In this document: positions 34,150-47,498 of the stretch, piece after piece | Layout of the letters: the number at the start of each line of letters is the position of its first letter | Numbering within the stretch: the first letter of the stretch is position 1 | NCBI GenBank assembly: GCA_009602735.1 | Contig: WELA01012439.1 | Location: 5,471 to 69,470 of the forward strand | Length of the DNA stretch: 64,000 bases | Direction: 5' to 3' | DNA from: Mesotaenium endlicherianum | Lineage: Eukaryota > Streptophyta > Zygnematophyceae > Zygnematales > Mesotaeniaceae | Program-made: the position numbers and the translations under genes | The notes under the pieces: generated by a model | What the model was told of the DNA's origin: nothing | The model's database searches: none | The model's input: the letters and a program-made list of their open reading frames with translations, nothing else

Positions 34150-35656
34150 AGCTGGGCTGTTTCCTCCTGTACAGTCTAAAACTGAAGGGAGGCAGCCTTC
34201 TCCTGGGCAGCCCTCAAACTGACAGGTACGTATACTGGCATCCCAGAAGGATGTTGCATGACATGAGCCAAGGGTACATGCCCTCTTTGCGAAGGAGATG
34301 CTGGCAGGCCTCTGGCTGTCTCCCGAGCAGCCCTCCTGTCTGCCCTGTCTGACTGGGTCTCCGTGCCTACAAATGGGCTCTGTCCTCTAGCAATTCCCAG
34401 CCAAGTGATATCCTCCTCTTCAGCGAGTTGCTGCAGGGCCAACCCCGTCTTCTCCCTTACAGGAGATGTGGCAGGTGTCAGGATCACGGCGGGGCTAGTG
34501 TCCTCCTCCTCGCCTTCCTCCTCGTCTTCCTCCGACTCCGCCTCCTCGCCGTCCCCGAGTTCCTCTGAGACTTCTGGGGTCTCCTCTGTCCGCTGCTCCA
34601 GCTCCTCCCGAGAAAAAGAATATCCTACTGACCTTCCCCTTTTGGGTGCTGGTGGGGGCTGCTGAGTCCGGACCGCATAGAGGTCCTTTTCCCCCTGCTT
34701 ACTTGCCCATTTGGCATAAGCGTGCTTCCCTATTGAGAATGACTCTCGGGCCCTGCTTCTGTCCCCCTGCATCTCTTGGCTCATGCAGTCTCTGACTCCA
34801 TCCAATCTTGGATCCCAAGCTGCAATGTGAGGGGGCAATACTATGTTCCCGTTTAGTTCTGTCCAGAATTCCTCATCCGTCGCCCTGTCATTCTGCTGGT
34901 CCCTCATGTTGATGGTCATCCACCGCCAATCAGTGGGCTTTTGGAAGAAGGCCGCGTCTGTCTTTCTGAGAGTACAAGGGTACCAGTGCCCTGCAAAGTC
35001 CAGCTGACTGGTTTCCCTGGCCAAAAATTCCCAGCTCCTTCTCTCCACCTCATTATACATGGCCTTGAACCTGTTATGGGGTGTTGAGTCCTTGAAGCTG
35101 TCCGCGTCCATGGGGATCATCCTGATGACCCTATCTTCCCCCCAGATACCAGGAATCGAGACAGCCCCTGCTTCGTTCACCTGGGCCATTGCCTTGGCCT
35201 CTCTGACCGTATATCCTACCATCCTGGCGTAATCGTGGTAGAGGAGGAGCTCTGTGCCGACCTCTATATACTTGTCAAAGTTTTCGGATGTCTCCCCTTC
35301 CCTCTGGAGGATTTCCTTATGCGACTCACTGCGACTTCTCTGGGCATACTTGAAGGCCTCCTCCAGTAGATCAAAGCCCTTGCCCAGCACCGTGTAGCGG
35401 TAGCTGCTGATTCTCCTCTGTTCTTCTTCTTCAGCCTGCTGCTTCCGCTTCTCCTCAGCTTGCCTCTCCTCCTCTGCTTTCTTGGCCTCCTCTGCAGCTT
35501 TTCTGTCCATTTCTTCCTGCCTCAGTCTGGCCTGTTCCTCCTCCTCCTTCTTCTTCTGTGCTTCCCGCTGTTGTTGGAGTCGTTGTGATTCCCGAGCGGA
35601 GATGGAGGATGATTCAATGTCTCCACGGAATTGCAAGAATTTTGCATGTGCCTCTT
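34150..35656 (-). pseudogene. ORF3 (type 1) of element C (fossil)
   Basis: The longest type 1 ORF3 in the window, about 490 aa of ORF3 sequence. N-terminal Glu/Gln/Lys/Arg coiled-coil (KKKEEEEQARLRQEEMDRK), YRYTVLGKGFDLLEEAF, YNEVERRSWEFLARE, PTDWRWMTIN, LPPHIAAWDPRLDG, KRGRSVGYSFSREELEQ, an acidic run, then GLPASPSQRGHVPLA and QHPSGMPVYV. The solo LTR at 35657 separates the first codons. Compared with type 2 in element B, only about half of the residues match in the central part. No known domain recognised. Confidence 0.7.
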
Positions 35657-36378
35657 TGTAATGAATCAGTATATTGGTTGACATAATATTCATTTAAATA
35701 ATATAGTTAAATAAGTTCAGCCTGCTGAACTCTAGTTAATGATCAGTCTGCTGGACTTTATATTTAATATCAGTTTAATGACTCGGCCCGAAGTAGCAGG
35801 CTGAGGTCACCTTAAGTCAGCTTGCTGACACATTCTTTGACAGCGAGCTGACTTCCATACTCGGTAGCAGCAAACTGCCTCGATATGCACCTAAGTGTGG
35901 TATGCTAGATGAATGGCCAGATGACATCCTTATGATGGATGGCAATTCGGGATGATGGGAGATGGCGGTGAATTTGGTTAACCAAGGTCCTACCAACGTG
36001 GTTAACTCCCGGGTAGGCGGTGCCATCGCACTGACCGTTGACCAGTAAACTCATTCCATGTACATATGCTAGGCATTGCTCCCGAGTTCGGCATTCGGAA
36101 ACGAGGCCAACTCTCTTGTACAGCTTATCGAGAGCGATCTGAATCCAAGGCAAAAAGCCGTTGATATGCACTGTCTTCTAACCTTGCTTATGTATGAGTT
36201 TACTGATTTGCATTATTGATGCTAGTTTACTCGCATTTGATTTACGAGTATTATCCACTGCTAGTGTGTTGTCCTTTGCCGTTTAACCAGTTAACGGAAA
36301 ATTACCATAAAGATTACTTGCTCATATAAAGATCTTTTATCATTGTTAATTGCCTATTTGGTAAGTCGATTCATGTCA
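35657..36378 (+). repeat. Solo LTR nested in ORF3 of element C
   Basis: 722-bp A/B-family LTR in plus orientation, flanked by the perfect 5-bp duplication CTCTT (35652-35656 and 36379-36383). Confidence 0.95.
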
Positions 36379-36747
36379 CTCTTCCGCCCTTCTCTTCCTC
36401 TTGAGTTCCGACTTTTGAGTCATCTTGCTCAATTATAAACACAATGCAGTTAGTGAAGTCATGATATTTTGTCGCTACTGAGTGCCCTTGATGAAGAGGA
36501 ACGCGATCGGGAGAGTTCCTAGTGTGGAATACCTGGTGTGAGTGAATATAAAGGAAAATTTAGTTGGAGAGCAAGTGAGTGTGAGCGCAGGTTGAGTGTG
36601 TAATATGGTGATCAGAGAATACCACTCCCTCCAACTTAATTTTAAAGGTGGGCTGCCTGTCACAACTGTCACTAACTGTCGCATCCCCCTCCAACTTATA
36701 TGGAGACAGGACCTCCTGTCACCTTCCCATGTCTACTGAAGGGACAG

Positions 36748-39700
36748 TTAGGGCGGTGCCCCAGCCGCCCGAAGGTGGAACCGTTTCAACGCCCCTTTGG
36801 CATTGGTCAGCTGGTCTTTAAATTCCCAAGTGTCCCCAGAGGCATCGTAACCCTTCCATTGGATGAGGTACTTCATGAAATATTTAGACGATCGACGGAC
36901 CGAGCGAGCGTCTAAAATCTCATCCACCTCATATTCCTCAGAATCGCCGTCCCGTACAGCGGGGACCGGTCCCGGTTGGACAGGTAACCGACCTGTGAAC
37001 ATTGTATCACCTTTGATGTAGGGTTCCAGGAAGGAGACTATAAAGACCGGGTGACCCTTGTAGTCCGCTGGCATGTTCGGTTAGTAAGCATTCTGACCGA
37101 CACAACGCACTACCGAATATGGACCGACCCAGACAGGGCCAAGTTTTTTTCTTGACCACACCAGAGAGGTACAGGTGCTGAGAATGCAGTTTGACTAAAT
37201 CGCCCTTCGAAAATGTCAGCTGCCGACGGTGTTGATTAGCGTATTTTTGTTGGTTTTCTTGGGCTTTGTGCAGGTTTTGTTGAACTTCGGACAGGGTGTC
37301 AGCAAACTCCTGAGTTAACTGGAGGGAGACCGGGTTGTCAATCCCTTCAGGGCAAGTTAAAGACTCCCCCAGTACATCTAAAGGAGACTTAGGGACTCTA
37401 CCCAGGCTGAGTTCAAAAGGAGTCTTGCCCGTTGACGTGTGCACCGCACTGTTGACCGTAAACTGAATTTGAGGCAATAGGTCATCCCAATTATCTTGTT
37501 TTTGGTTAATATATGCTCTGAGCACCTCCTGCAGAACTCGGTTAGTTCTTTCAGTCTGGCCATCAATTTGAGGGTGGTTTGCTGTGCTGAGCAGCTGTTG
37601 GACTCCCATTAACCCCATTAAAGCTCTTTACAACTAAGAGGTGAATTTTGAGTCTCTGTCTGAGACGATATAAGAAGGCAGCCCATGTTGGCATACTACA
37701 TGGTTGTAGAACTGTCTCCCTGTTTCATGTGCAGTTACTTTGACAGTTGTGGGGATCAAAATGACCATATTGTCTGTTTATTCACGACTATCAGTATTGA
37801 ATCATGCCCATTGGCAGCTCTTGGTAGTGAGACCACCCAGTCCATGGATATAGTTTCCCAGCGTCCAGCTGGGATGGGCAGTGGTTGCAAGAGACCTCCG
37901 GGTGGTGTGTGCCGAGACTTATTTCTCTGACACTGGTCACAGGACTTGACATATTTCAAGACCTCCCGGGGTAACCCCTCCCAATGATAATGTTTTGCCA
38001 GTTTGCCAACAGTTGTGGCCTGCCCCAAATGTCCACCCTGGAGACTGTCATGCGCTTGACTCAGTAAGAGAAACCTTATTTCCAAGTTATTAGGAATGAC
38101 CAGCTTCAGCCTGCCTGAAGTGGTTTCAGTCACCCAGACCCGAGTGCAGTAGCACGACACATACCAATAGTGGGGCTGGGCTCAAATGTTGGGTCAGAAA
38201 GGTAGGCTTTCCTAAGTTGTTCAAGGAAGGACTTTTTCACCTTTAGTGAAGTGAGTGCACACAGGACTTTATCTACAGCATGCTGACTAAAGTTCCTTTC
38301 TTGCAAGTCAGGTCTTCTAGAGAGTGCATCAGCAGGATTCAACTTCCCTGGTTTGTAGTCGATCTGGACTTGGAACTGCTCCAGCATCTGGCTCCAGCGG
38401 TTCTCCCTCCTCGACAGCTTGGACTTCTTCTGAAAGTGGGTCAGAGCTAGATGATCTGTAATCACCTTAAAAGCTTTACCATGTAAGTATGCTCTCCACT
38501 GTTTGAGTACATGAATGATAGCTAGCAGCTCTTTATCATGCACTGAGTAATTAATCTCCGCTGGATTAAATTTCATAGACTCATACAACACAGGATGCCA
38601 CTCCTGCCGTACCTTACCATCCTTTGTGGTTTTGTCAGCAGGCTGCAACAAAATAGCACCCATGGCAAAATCAGAGGCATCAGTAACCACCTGCACCGGT
38701 TTGCTGGGGTCATACACGGCTAGCACTGGGGCAGAACAAAGGGCATCTTTAAGGGTCTGGAAGGCAGCCTGCTGCTCTTCCCCCCACACATACCCGATGT
38801 CTTTCTTAGTAAGGTCAGTCAGTTTACTGGCCTTTGTGGAATAATTCTCAATAAATCTCCTATAGTAGTTAGCCAACCCGAGGAAGGATCTAACTTCAGA
38901 GACAGACTGTGGTACTGGCCAGTCCCTTATGGTCTGGACTTTCTTAGGATCCACACTGATGCCCTCTTTACTGACAACGTGGCCTAAGAATTCAATACTT
39001 TCCTTAAAGAAATCACACTTGCTCATTTTAGCATACAAGTGATTTTTCCGCAGAGTGTCCAGCACTTTCTTTAAGTGTTCAGTGTGCTGAGCTTCATCTT
39101 TAGAGAAAATTAAAATATCATCCAGGAAAACTTGCACAAACTTATCCAAATAAGGTCTGAAAATGTCATTCATAGCACCCATAAAGGTAGCAGGAGCATT
39201 AGTCAGTCCAAATGGCATCACGTTGAACTCATAGTGTCCATAGCGTGTGTGGAAGGCAGTCTCGTGTTCATCCCCTTCAGCAATTCTGATTTGATGATAA
39301 CCACTCTTGAGATCTATCTTACTGAACACCTTAGCGCCAGACAGGGTATCAAGCAAGTCCTCGATCCTGGGTAAAGCATACTTGTTCTTTACTGTAATTC
39401 TGTTCAGGGCTCTGTAATCCACACACATCCGCATACTGCCATCCTTTTTCTTAACAAATAGGATGGGTGCGCCGTAAGGTGATTTACTGGGATATATATA
39501 ACCATTTTCCTCCAGCTCTACAATCTATGTTTTCAACTCCTCGCTCTCCACATATGACAAGCCATAAGTGCATTGCCAGGGTGGCTAACTACCAAGTAAT
39601 AAATCAATCCTATGATCTACTTCCCGCTTAGGGGGTAGTCCTGGAGGCATATTAAATACATCCGTGTACTGAGCAAAAAATTTCGCAGCAGTAGGGTGCT

Positions 39701-40540
39701 CCGAAGGGCTTACCTTTTTCTCAACCACTTCTTCAGGTTGAGGAGGTACCTCTCTTAGCAGCAGCAAGAACATTCTGTCTTCCTTTTGGTTCCAGCTTTT
39801 GACGAACTCCATTGCATTCAGCAACTTGCATCCTTCTGGAAGCCTCTTCTTTTCCTTCATTTGCCATCCACACAGGACAAGAGGAAGAGCACTGGTGGGT
39901 GCCAAGTCAGTCTGCCCATCACTGGCTCCTCTCACTTTAACTGTACCTCTGCTCCAACACACTTCAGCTTGATGTCTATTAAGCCAGGACCTGCCTAGCA
40001 CGAGATCATAAAAGCCAGTGTTGAGTACCTCAAATGTAAGCGTTTCAGTTAGAACTGCAATGCCAGAACCTAACTGGACCTCAATAGGCTTGGTTATAAC
40101 TCCTCCCGGGATACTTGAGGCATCTCCAAGGAATATTTTTCTATTCCCTTGGGTGACAGTAGGCAGCCTTAGCCGCTTAACTAAGTCCTTGTGGATAAAA
40201 GTATGTGACGCCCCTCCGTCAACAAATGCCCTCACCTTCCTACCTGCAATCATGCAATGCAGTAGGATAAGGGGGACTGTCTTTTCCTGACTTTTGCATT
40301 GTTTTCCTGACTTAGCAAAGAAATGTTGGACATCAGGTGGAACAAGAGCATCCAGAGTGTGCACTCTCTGGACGTCTATATTGCTGATGGTCTCCTTTAT
40401 CTGGTTGTGAGGCATGCATAGTGAGTCCAGGTCAGCACGATCCATAATATCTGCTATGAGGGCAGCTAGTGACGACTCACTATCTCTAGCATCCTCACAG
40501 TCAGTAGACCGGATAACTGACTGTTGCTGTCTTTTAAAGG
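36748..40540 (-). pseudogene. pol: pol region of element C (fossil)
   Basis: Same order as B Pol: PR, RT, RNase H, integrase, chromodomain ([13 protein letters not shown]). The part about 38200-39470 is almost identical to B 18270-19540, whereas the integrase and chromodomain part differs by several percent. It is broken. Confidence 0.85.
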
Positions 40541-40548
40541 TTGGTCTT

Positions 40549-41985
40549 TTCTCTCGACTTTAGGAAGGTGCTTGACTGGACACTGCTCTCTGAAGTGACC
40601 TGGCTGCTGGCAATGAAAGCAAATCGATTTTGCTGAGGCTGGTCTCGGCTTAGTCCTACCACCACCTCTTCCATAGCCGCCTCGAGGGAAACCACCTCTA
40701 CCCCCTAGACTGTGTGGCATTATACTCATACTCATATCCATCACCTTGATCATCCTCAGCCTGGTCTCCTTCAATTGCATTGTAGGAACCGTGGGGCTTT
40801 TTGACAATCTTAGACACCAAAGCATTACTCTGGCGCTTGTGATTGAACTGCTGCTGATCCCAGGCATCAGCATCCTAGATCAAGTCAGCCAGTTTCTCAT
40901 ACGTCTTCTCAGCGAAATAACCAGAGACTTCGGATTTCAAGCCAAACCTGAAGTATGCTATCCTATACCGTTCTGGCAAGTTTGGCTGTTTCATCATGTT
41001 CTCCTGGAACTTTTGAGCAAACTCAGCAACTGAAGTGGTCTGCTTCAGTGTCAGGGAGATCATCGCATAGATAGCTTTCTCCTGCCGGTTGATGACATCA
41101 AACTTCTCATGCAACTTCTCGACAAACTCTCCCCACGTAGGGTCACCGAGTTGCCGAGCCTTACGCTCTCCTTTCCAGTAAAGCCATCAGTCTGCGGCCT
41201 TTCAGTAGCGCACCGGTGTGCCTGACCTTCTCGTAATCTTGCAGTTCTAGGTAGTTCTCCAGCCACTGCTTAACATCCGCGAGAAAGTTGATCAGGGAAT
41301 ATTTTCTGTTTCCCTCAGGATCATGTTCCTGGGGAGGTTTGGGCTTGGGCTTACTTGGCCCTCGGCCACCACCGCCAGTGGTTTGAGACCCCAGTTGGTC
41401 TCTGTCCCGCAATAGAGACATTATGATTCTTCTGTCCTCCTGTTGGGACTGATACATGGTCGCCATTTGCGACTGCATTTGAACAAACAATGCTCCCAAG
41501 TCTACACTCTGGGGTGGTAGTCTAGCAAATGCAGCAGCAGCATTGGCATCTACTGGCTGAGTAGTGTCCTCAACAGTCCCTCTTGCTCCTGCAGCAGCAA
41601 TTCCTGCCGCATTCAGCCGGTCACGTATTTGACCTAGGGGTACATTGAGTTGTACAGCAGGAGGTGGGTTCAGAGCATTAGCCCTGGATGCCATAAGTTC
41701 TTCAACCGTGCGCTCGTCAGCGGGCTGTCCTTCCCTCTTTTCTGTATCTTCAGCAGCCTTTGCTAATTGTTCAGCTAATCTAGCTCTCTCCTCCTCAGCT
41801 TGCTGTGCTGCGACTGCGGCATTAGCAGCTGCCTCTTCTGCAGCCTCTCTAGCTGTAGTATCTGCCACTGCTTCAGAATAGGTACGGGTTCCCGCTACAT
41901 GGCTTTTCGCCTGGTTTTCGACATTCTCGTTATCCTGGCTCTCCATGTCTTGGGAGTTGCTAGTATGAGACCTTGTCCTTACCAT
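40549..41985 (-). pseudogene. gag: gag region of element C (fossil)
   Basis: Homologous to B Gag; starts MVRTRSHTSNSQDM and ends with the CCHC knuckle CFHCQQPGHFREQC. The TTTAAAA heptamer near its end is kept. It is broken. Confidence 0.82.
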
Positions 41986-42019
41986 ACAAAGAAGACTGTG
42001 ATAACTGCTCCGATACCAC

Positions 42020-42757
42020 TGAAATGAATTGACTTACCAAATAGGCGATTAACAATTAATAAATATCTTTATATCAGCAAGTAATCTTTATGGATTTTCC
42101 GTTAATTGATTGAACGGCAAAAGGACATCACACTAGCAGTGAACAACACTCGTAAGTTGAATGCGAGTAAACCAGCATCAATAATGCAATCAGTAAACTC
42201 ATACATAAGCAAGGTTAGAAGACAGTGCGTATCAATGGCTTCTCGCCTTAGATTCAGATCTCTCAGTAAGCTGTACAAGAGAGTTGGCCTCGTTTCCGAA
42301 TGCCGAACTCGAGAGCAATGCCTAGCATATGTACATGGAATGAGTTTACTGTTCAACGGTCAGTGCGATGGCACCGCCTACCCGGGAGTTAACCACGTTG
42401 GTAGGACCTCGGTTACCCAAATCCACCGCCATCTCCCATCATCCCGAATCGCCATCTATCATAGGGATGTCATCTGGCNAATCGCCATCTATCATAGGGA
42501 TGTCATCTGGCCATTCATCTAGCATACCACACTTAGATGCATATCGAGGCAGTTTGCTGCTACCGAGTACGGAAGTCAGCTGGCTGTCAAAGAATGTGTC
42601 AGCAAGCTGACTTAAGCAAACTTCAGCCTGCTGCTTCCGGCTGAGTCATTAAACTGATACTAAATATATAAAGTCCAGTAGACTGATTATTAACTAGAGT
42701 TCAGCAGGCTGAACTTATTCAATAGTTATATTTAAATGAATATTATATCAACCAATA
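42020..42757 (-). repeat. 5' LTR of element C (contains an assembly join)
   Basis: Starts next to the primer site and runs through the usual LTR blocks, but its outer end lacks the expected GATTCATTACA. A single N at 42479 is flanked by two exact 32-bp copies (42447-42478 and 42480-42511). Confidence 0.75.
42479..42479. other. Assembly join (single N between exact 32-bp duplicates)
   Basis: The bases on both sides repeat exactly for 32 bp, as expected when two contig ends overlap but were not merged. The order of C and D across this point is therefore not proven. Confidence 0.85.
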
Positions 42758-45700
42758 ACTATTATACATTAGTTTTTTCACTATACATTGCTTTTTCTTG
42801 ACCACACTAGAGAGGTACAGGTGCTGAGAATGCAATTTGACCATATCGCCCTTAGAAAATGTCAGTTCTCTACGGTGCTGATTAGCATATTTTTGTTGGT
42901 TTTCCTGGGCTTTGTGCAGGTTTTGTTGGACTTCTGACAGGGTGTCAGCAAACTCCTGGGTTAACTGGAAGGAGACCGGATTGTCAATCCCTTCAGGGTG
43001 AGTTAAAGACTCCCCTAGTACATCTAAAGGAGACTTAGGGACTCTACCCAGGCTCATTTCAAAAGGAATCTTGCCCGTTGACGCGTGCACCGCACTGTTG
43101 ACCGCAAACTGGATTTGAGGTAACAGGTCATCCCAATTGTCTTGCTTTTGATTAATATATGCTCTCAGCACCTCTTGCAGAACTCTGTTACTTCTTTCAG
43201 TTTGCCCATCAGTCTGAGAGTGGTTGTCTGTGCTGAGCAGCTGTTTGACTTTCATTAACCCCATTAAAGCTCTCCAGAACTTAGGGGTAAATTTTGAGTG
43301 TCTGTTTGAGATGATATTAGAGGGTAGCCCATGTTGGCATACTACATGGTTGTAAAATTGTCTTGTTGTTTCAAGTGCAGTTACTTTGACAGTTGTGGGG
43401 ATGAAGGTGACCATTTTTGTCAATTTATCCACGACTACCAGTATCCAATCATGCCCATTGGTAGTTCTTGGCAGTGTTACAACCCAGTCCATGGATATTG
43501 TTTCCCAGCGTCCAGCTGGGATGGACAGCGGTTGTAAGAGACCCCCCAGTGGTGTGTGTCTAGGCTTATTTCTTTGACACTGATCACAGGACTTAATATA
43601 TTTCAAGACCTCCCAAGGTAATCCCTCCCAAAGATAATGTTTTGCCAGTTTGCCAACAGTTTTGGCCTGCTCCAAATGCCCATCCAGTAAATTGTCATGT
43701 ACTTGACTCGGTAAAAGGGACCTTATTTCCAAGTTATTAAGAATGACCAGCTTCAGCCTGCTTGAAGTGGTTTCAATCACCCAGACCCCACCCTTAAGCC
43801 TATAGGTGAGTGCAATAGCAAGACGTACACGATCCGTGGGGCTGGGCTCAAATGTTGGGTCAGAAAGGTAGGCTTTCCTAAGTTGTTCAAGAAAGGACTT
43901 TTTCACCTTTAGTGAAGTGAGTGCACAAAGGACTTTATCTACAGCATGCTGACTAAAGCTCCTTTCTTGCAAGTCAGGTCTTTTAGAGAGTGTATCAGCA
44001 GGATTCAACTTCTCTGGTTTGTAGTCGATCTGGACTTGGAACTGCTCCAGCATCTGGCTCCAACGGTTGTCCCTCCTCGACAGCTTGGACTTCTTCTGAA
44101 AGTGGGTCAGAGCTAGATGATCTGTAATCACCTTAAAAGCTTTACCATGTAAGTATGCTGTCCATTGTTTGAGCACATGAATGATAGCTAGCAGCTCTTT
44201 ATCATGCACATAATAATTAATGTCAGCTGGATTAAATTTCATAGACGCATACAACACAGGTCTTTGTAGAATAATTCTTGATAAATCTCCTATAGTAGTT
44301 AGCCAACTGAAGGAAGGATCTAACTTCGGAGACAAATTGTGGAACAGGCCAGTCCTTTATGGTCTGGACTTTCTTAGGATCCACACTGATGCCTTCCTTA
44401 CTGACAACATGGCCTAGAAACTCAATACTTTCTTTGAAGAAATCACACTTGCTCATTTTAGCATACAACTGGTTTCTTCTCAGAGTGTCCATGACTGTCT
44501 TTAAGTGTTCAGCATGCTGAGCTTTTTCATCTTTAGAGAAAATTAAAATATCATCCGGGAAGACTTGCACAAATTTATCCAGGTAAGGTCTCAAAATGTC
44601 TTTCATAGCACCCATGAAGGTTGTTGGAGCATTAGTTAGTCCAAATGGCATCACGTTGAACTCATAGTGTCCATAACGTGTGCGGAAGGCAGTCTCTTGT
44701 GTTCATCCCCCTCAGCAATTCTGATTTGATGATAACCACTCTTGAGATCTATCTTACTGAACACCTTAGCACCAGACAGGGTATCAAGCAAGTCCTCGAT
44801 TCTGGGTAAAGCATACTTGTTCTTTACTGTAATTCTGTTCAGGGCTCTGTAATCCACACACATTCGCATACTGCCATCCTTTTTCTTAACAAATAGGATG
44901 GGTGCACCGTACGGTGATCTACTGGGAGAAATATAACCATTTTCCTCCAGCTCTGCAATCTGTGTTCTTAACTCCTCGCTTTCCACATAAGACGAGCCAT
45001 ACGTGCGTTGCCAAGGTGGCTGACTCCCAGGTAATAAATCAATCCTATGATCTACTTCCCTCTTAGGGGGTAGTCCTGGAGGCATATTAAACACATCCGT
45101 GTACTGAGCAACAATTTTTGCAGCAGTAGGGTGCTCCGGAGGGCTTACCTTTTTCTCAACCACTTCTTCAGGTTGAGGAGGTACCTCTCTTAGCAGCAGA
45201 CAGAACATTCTGTCTTCCTTCTGGTTCCAGCTTTTGACGAACTCCATTGCATTCAGCAACTTGCATCCTTCTGGAAGCCTCTTCTTTTCCTTCATTTGCC
45301 ATCCACACAGGACAAGAGGAAGAGCACTGGTGGGTGCCAAGTCAGTCTGCCCATCACTGGCTCCTCTCACTTTAACTGTACCTCTGCTCCAACACACTTC
45401 AGCTTGATGTCTATTAAGCCAGGACCTGCCTAGCACGAGATCATAAAAGCCAGTGTTGAGTACCTCAAATGTAAGCGTTTCAGTTAGAACTGCAATGCCA
45501 GAACCTAACTGGACCTCAATAGGCTTGGTTATAACTCCTCCCGGGATACTTGAGGCATCTCCAAGGAATATTTTTCTATTCCCTTGGGTGACAGTAGGCA
45601 GCCTTAGCCGCTTAACTAAGTCCTTGTGAATAAAAGTATGTGACGCCCCTCCGTCAACAAATGCCCTCACCTTCCTACCTGCAATCATGCAATGCAGTAG

Positions 45701-45948
45701 GATAGGGGGGACTGTCTTTTCCTGACTTTCGCATTGTTCTCCTGACGTAGCAAAGAAATGTTGGACATCAGGTGGAACAAGAGCATCCAGAGTGTGCACT
45801 CTCTGGACGTCTATATTACTGATGGTCTCCTTTATCTGTTTGTCAGGCATGCATAGTGAATCCAGTTCAGCAGGACCCATAATACCTGCTACGAGGGCAG
45901 CTAGTGACGACTCACTATCTCTAGCATCCTCACAGTCAGTAGACTGGA

Positions 45949-47464
45949 TTACTGACTGTTGCTGTCTTTTAAAGGCTGGTCTTTTCTCTCGACCTTAGGC
46001 AGGTGCTTGACCGGACACTGTTCTCTGTAGTGGCCTTTCTGCTGACAATGGTAGCAAGTAGATTTTGCTGAGGCTGGTCTCGGCTTAGTCCTACCACCAC
46101 CCCTTCCATAGCCACCTCGAGAGGGACCACCTCTACCTCTAGACTGAATAGCATTGTACTCATACTCATATTCATCACCCTGATTATCCTCAGCCTGGTC
46201 TCCTTCAACTGCATTGTAGGAACCGTGGGGCTTTTTGACAATCTTAGACACCAAAGCGTTACTCTGGCGCTTGTGATTGAACTGCTGCTGATCCCAGGCG
46301 TCAGCATCCTGGATCAAGTCAGCCAGTTTCTCATACTTTTTCTCAGCAAAATGACCAGAGACCTCGGATTTCAAGCCATACCTGAAGTATGCTATCCTAT
46401 ACCGTTCTGGCAAATCAGGCTGCTTCATCATGTTCTCTTGGAACTTTTGAGCAAACTCAGCAACTGAAGTGGTCTGCTTCAGTGTCAGGGAGATCATCGC
46501 ATAGATAGCTTTCTCCTGCTGGTTGATGACATCAAACTTCTCATGCAACTTCTCGACAAACTCTACCCACGTAGGGTCACCGAGTTGCCGAGCCTTACGC
46601 TCTTCCTTCCAGTAAAGCCACCAGTCTGCGGCACTGCCTTTCAGTAGCGCACCGGTGTGCCTGACCTTCTCGTAATCTTGCAGTTCTGGGTAGTTCTCCA
46701 GCCACTGCTCAACATCCGCGAGAAACTTGATCAGGTAATATTTTCTGTTTCCCTCAGGATCATAGTCCTGGGGAGGTTTCGGCTTGGGCTTACTAGGCCC
46801 TCGGCCACCACCACTAGTGGTGTGAGACCCCAGTTGGTCTCTGTCCCGCAGTAGGGACATTATGATTCTTTTGTCCTCCTGCTGGGACTGATACATGGTC
46901 GCCATTTGCGACTGCATCTGAACGAACAACGCTCCCAAGTCTACACTTTGGGGTGGTAGATTAGCAAATGCAGCAGCAGCATTGGCATCTACTCGCTGAG
47001 TAGTGTCCTCAACAATCCCTCTCGCTCCTGCAGCAGCAATTCCTGCCGCATTCAGCCGCTCATGTATTTGACCTAGGGGTACATTGAGTTGTACGGCAGG
47101 AGGTGGGTTCAGAACATTGGCCCTTGATGCCATGAGTTCCTTGACAGTGCGCTCGTCAGCTGGCTGTCTTTCCCTCCTTTCTGTCTCTTCAGCGGCCTTT
47201 GCTACTTGTTCAGCTTCTAGTCTGGCTCTCTCCTCCTCAGCTTGNNNNNNNNNNNNNNNNNNNNNNNNNNNNNNNNNNNNNNNNNNNNNNNNNNNNGGCA
47301 ATAGCAGCTGCCTCATCTGCAGCCTCCTTAGGTGTAGTATCTGCTACTGCTTCAGAATAGGTACGGTTTCCCGCTACATGGCTTTCCGCCTGGTTTTCGA
47401 CATTCTCGTTATCCTGGTTCTCCATGTCTCAGGAGTTGCTAGTTTGAGACCTTGTCCTTGCCAT
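45949..47464 (-). pseudogene. gag: gag region of element D (fossil, contains assembly gap)
   Basis: Nearly identical to B Gag, with the same RGRGG stretch and CCHC knuckle [15 protein letters not shown] run of N (47245-47296) hides part of the N-terminal Ala/Glu-rich region, so the state of this stretch cannot be judged. Confidence 0.8.
47245..47296. other. Assembly gap (52 N)
   Basis: A run of N inside the gag of D. The gap length may be nominal. Confidence 0.95.
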
Positions 47465-47498
47465 ACAAATAAGACTGTGATAACTGCTCCGATACCAC

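Larger units (their letters stand above)
33213..42757 (-). mobile_element. Element C: Ty3/gypsy chromovirus with ORF3, hosts a solo LTR (fossil)
   Basis: Minus strand. 3' LTR 33213-33930, ORF3 type 1 (starts near 36410, main part 35640-34150), pol (about 36748-40540), gag (40549-41985), primer site TGGTATCGGAGC (42007-42018), 5' LTR 42020-42757. A solo LTR (35657-36378) interrupts it. LTRs differ by several percent. It lies in the ORF3 of C' at the same site where B entered A. It is broken, with about ten breaks. The outer end of the 5' LTR cannot be matched to a target duplication, and an assembly gap lies inside that LTR. Confidence 0.88.
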
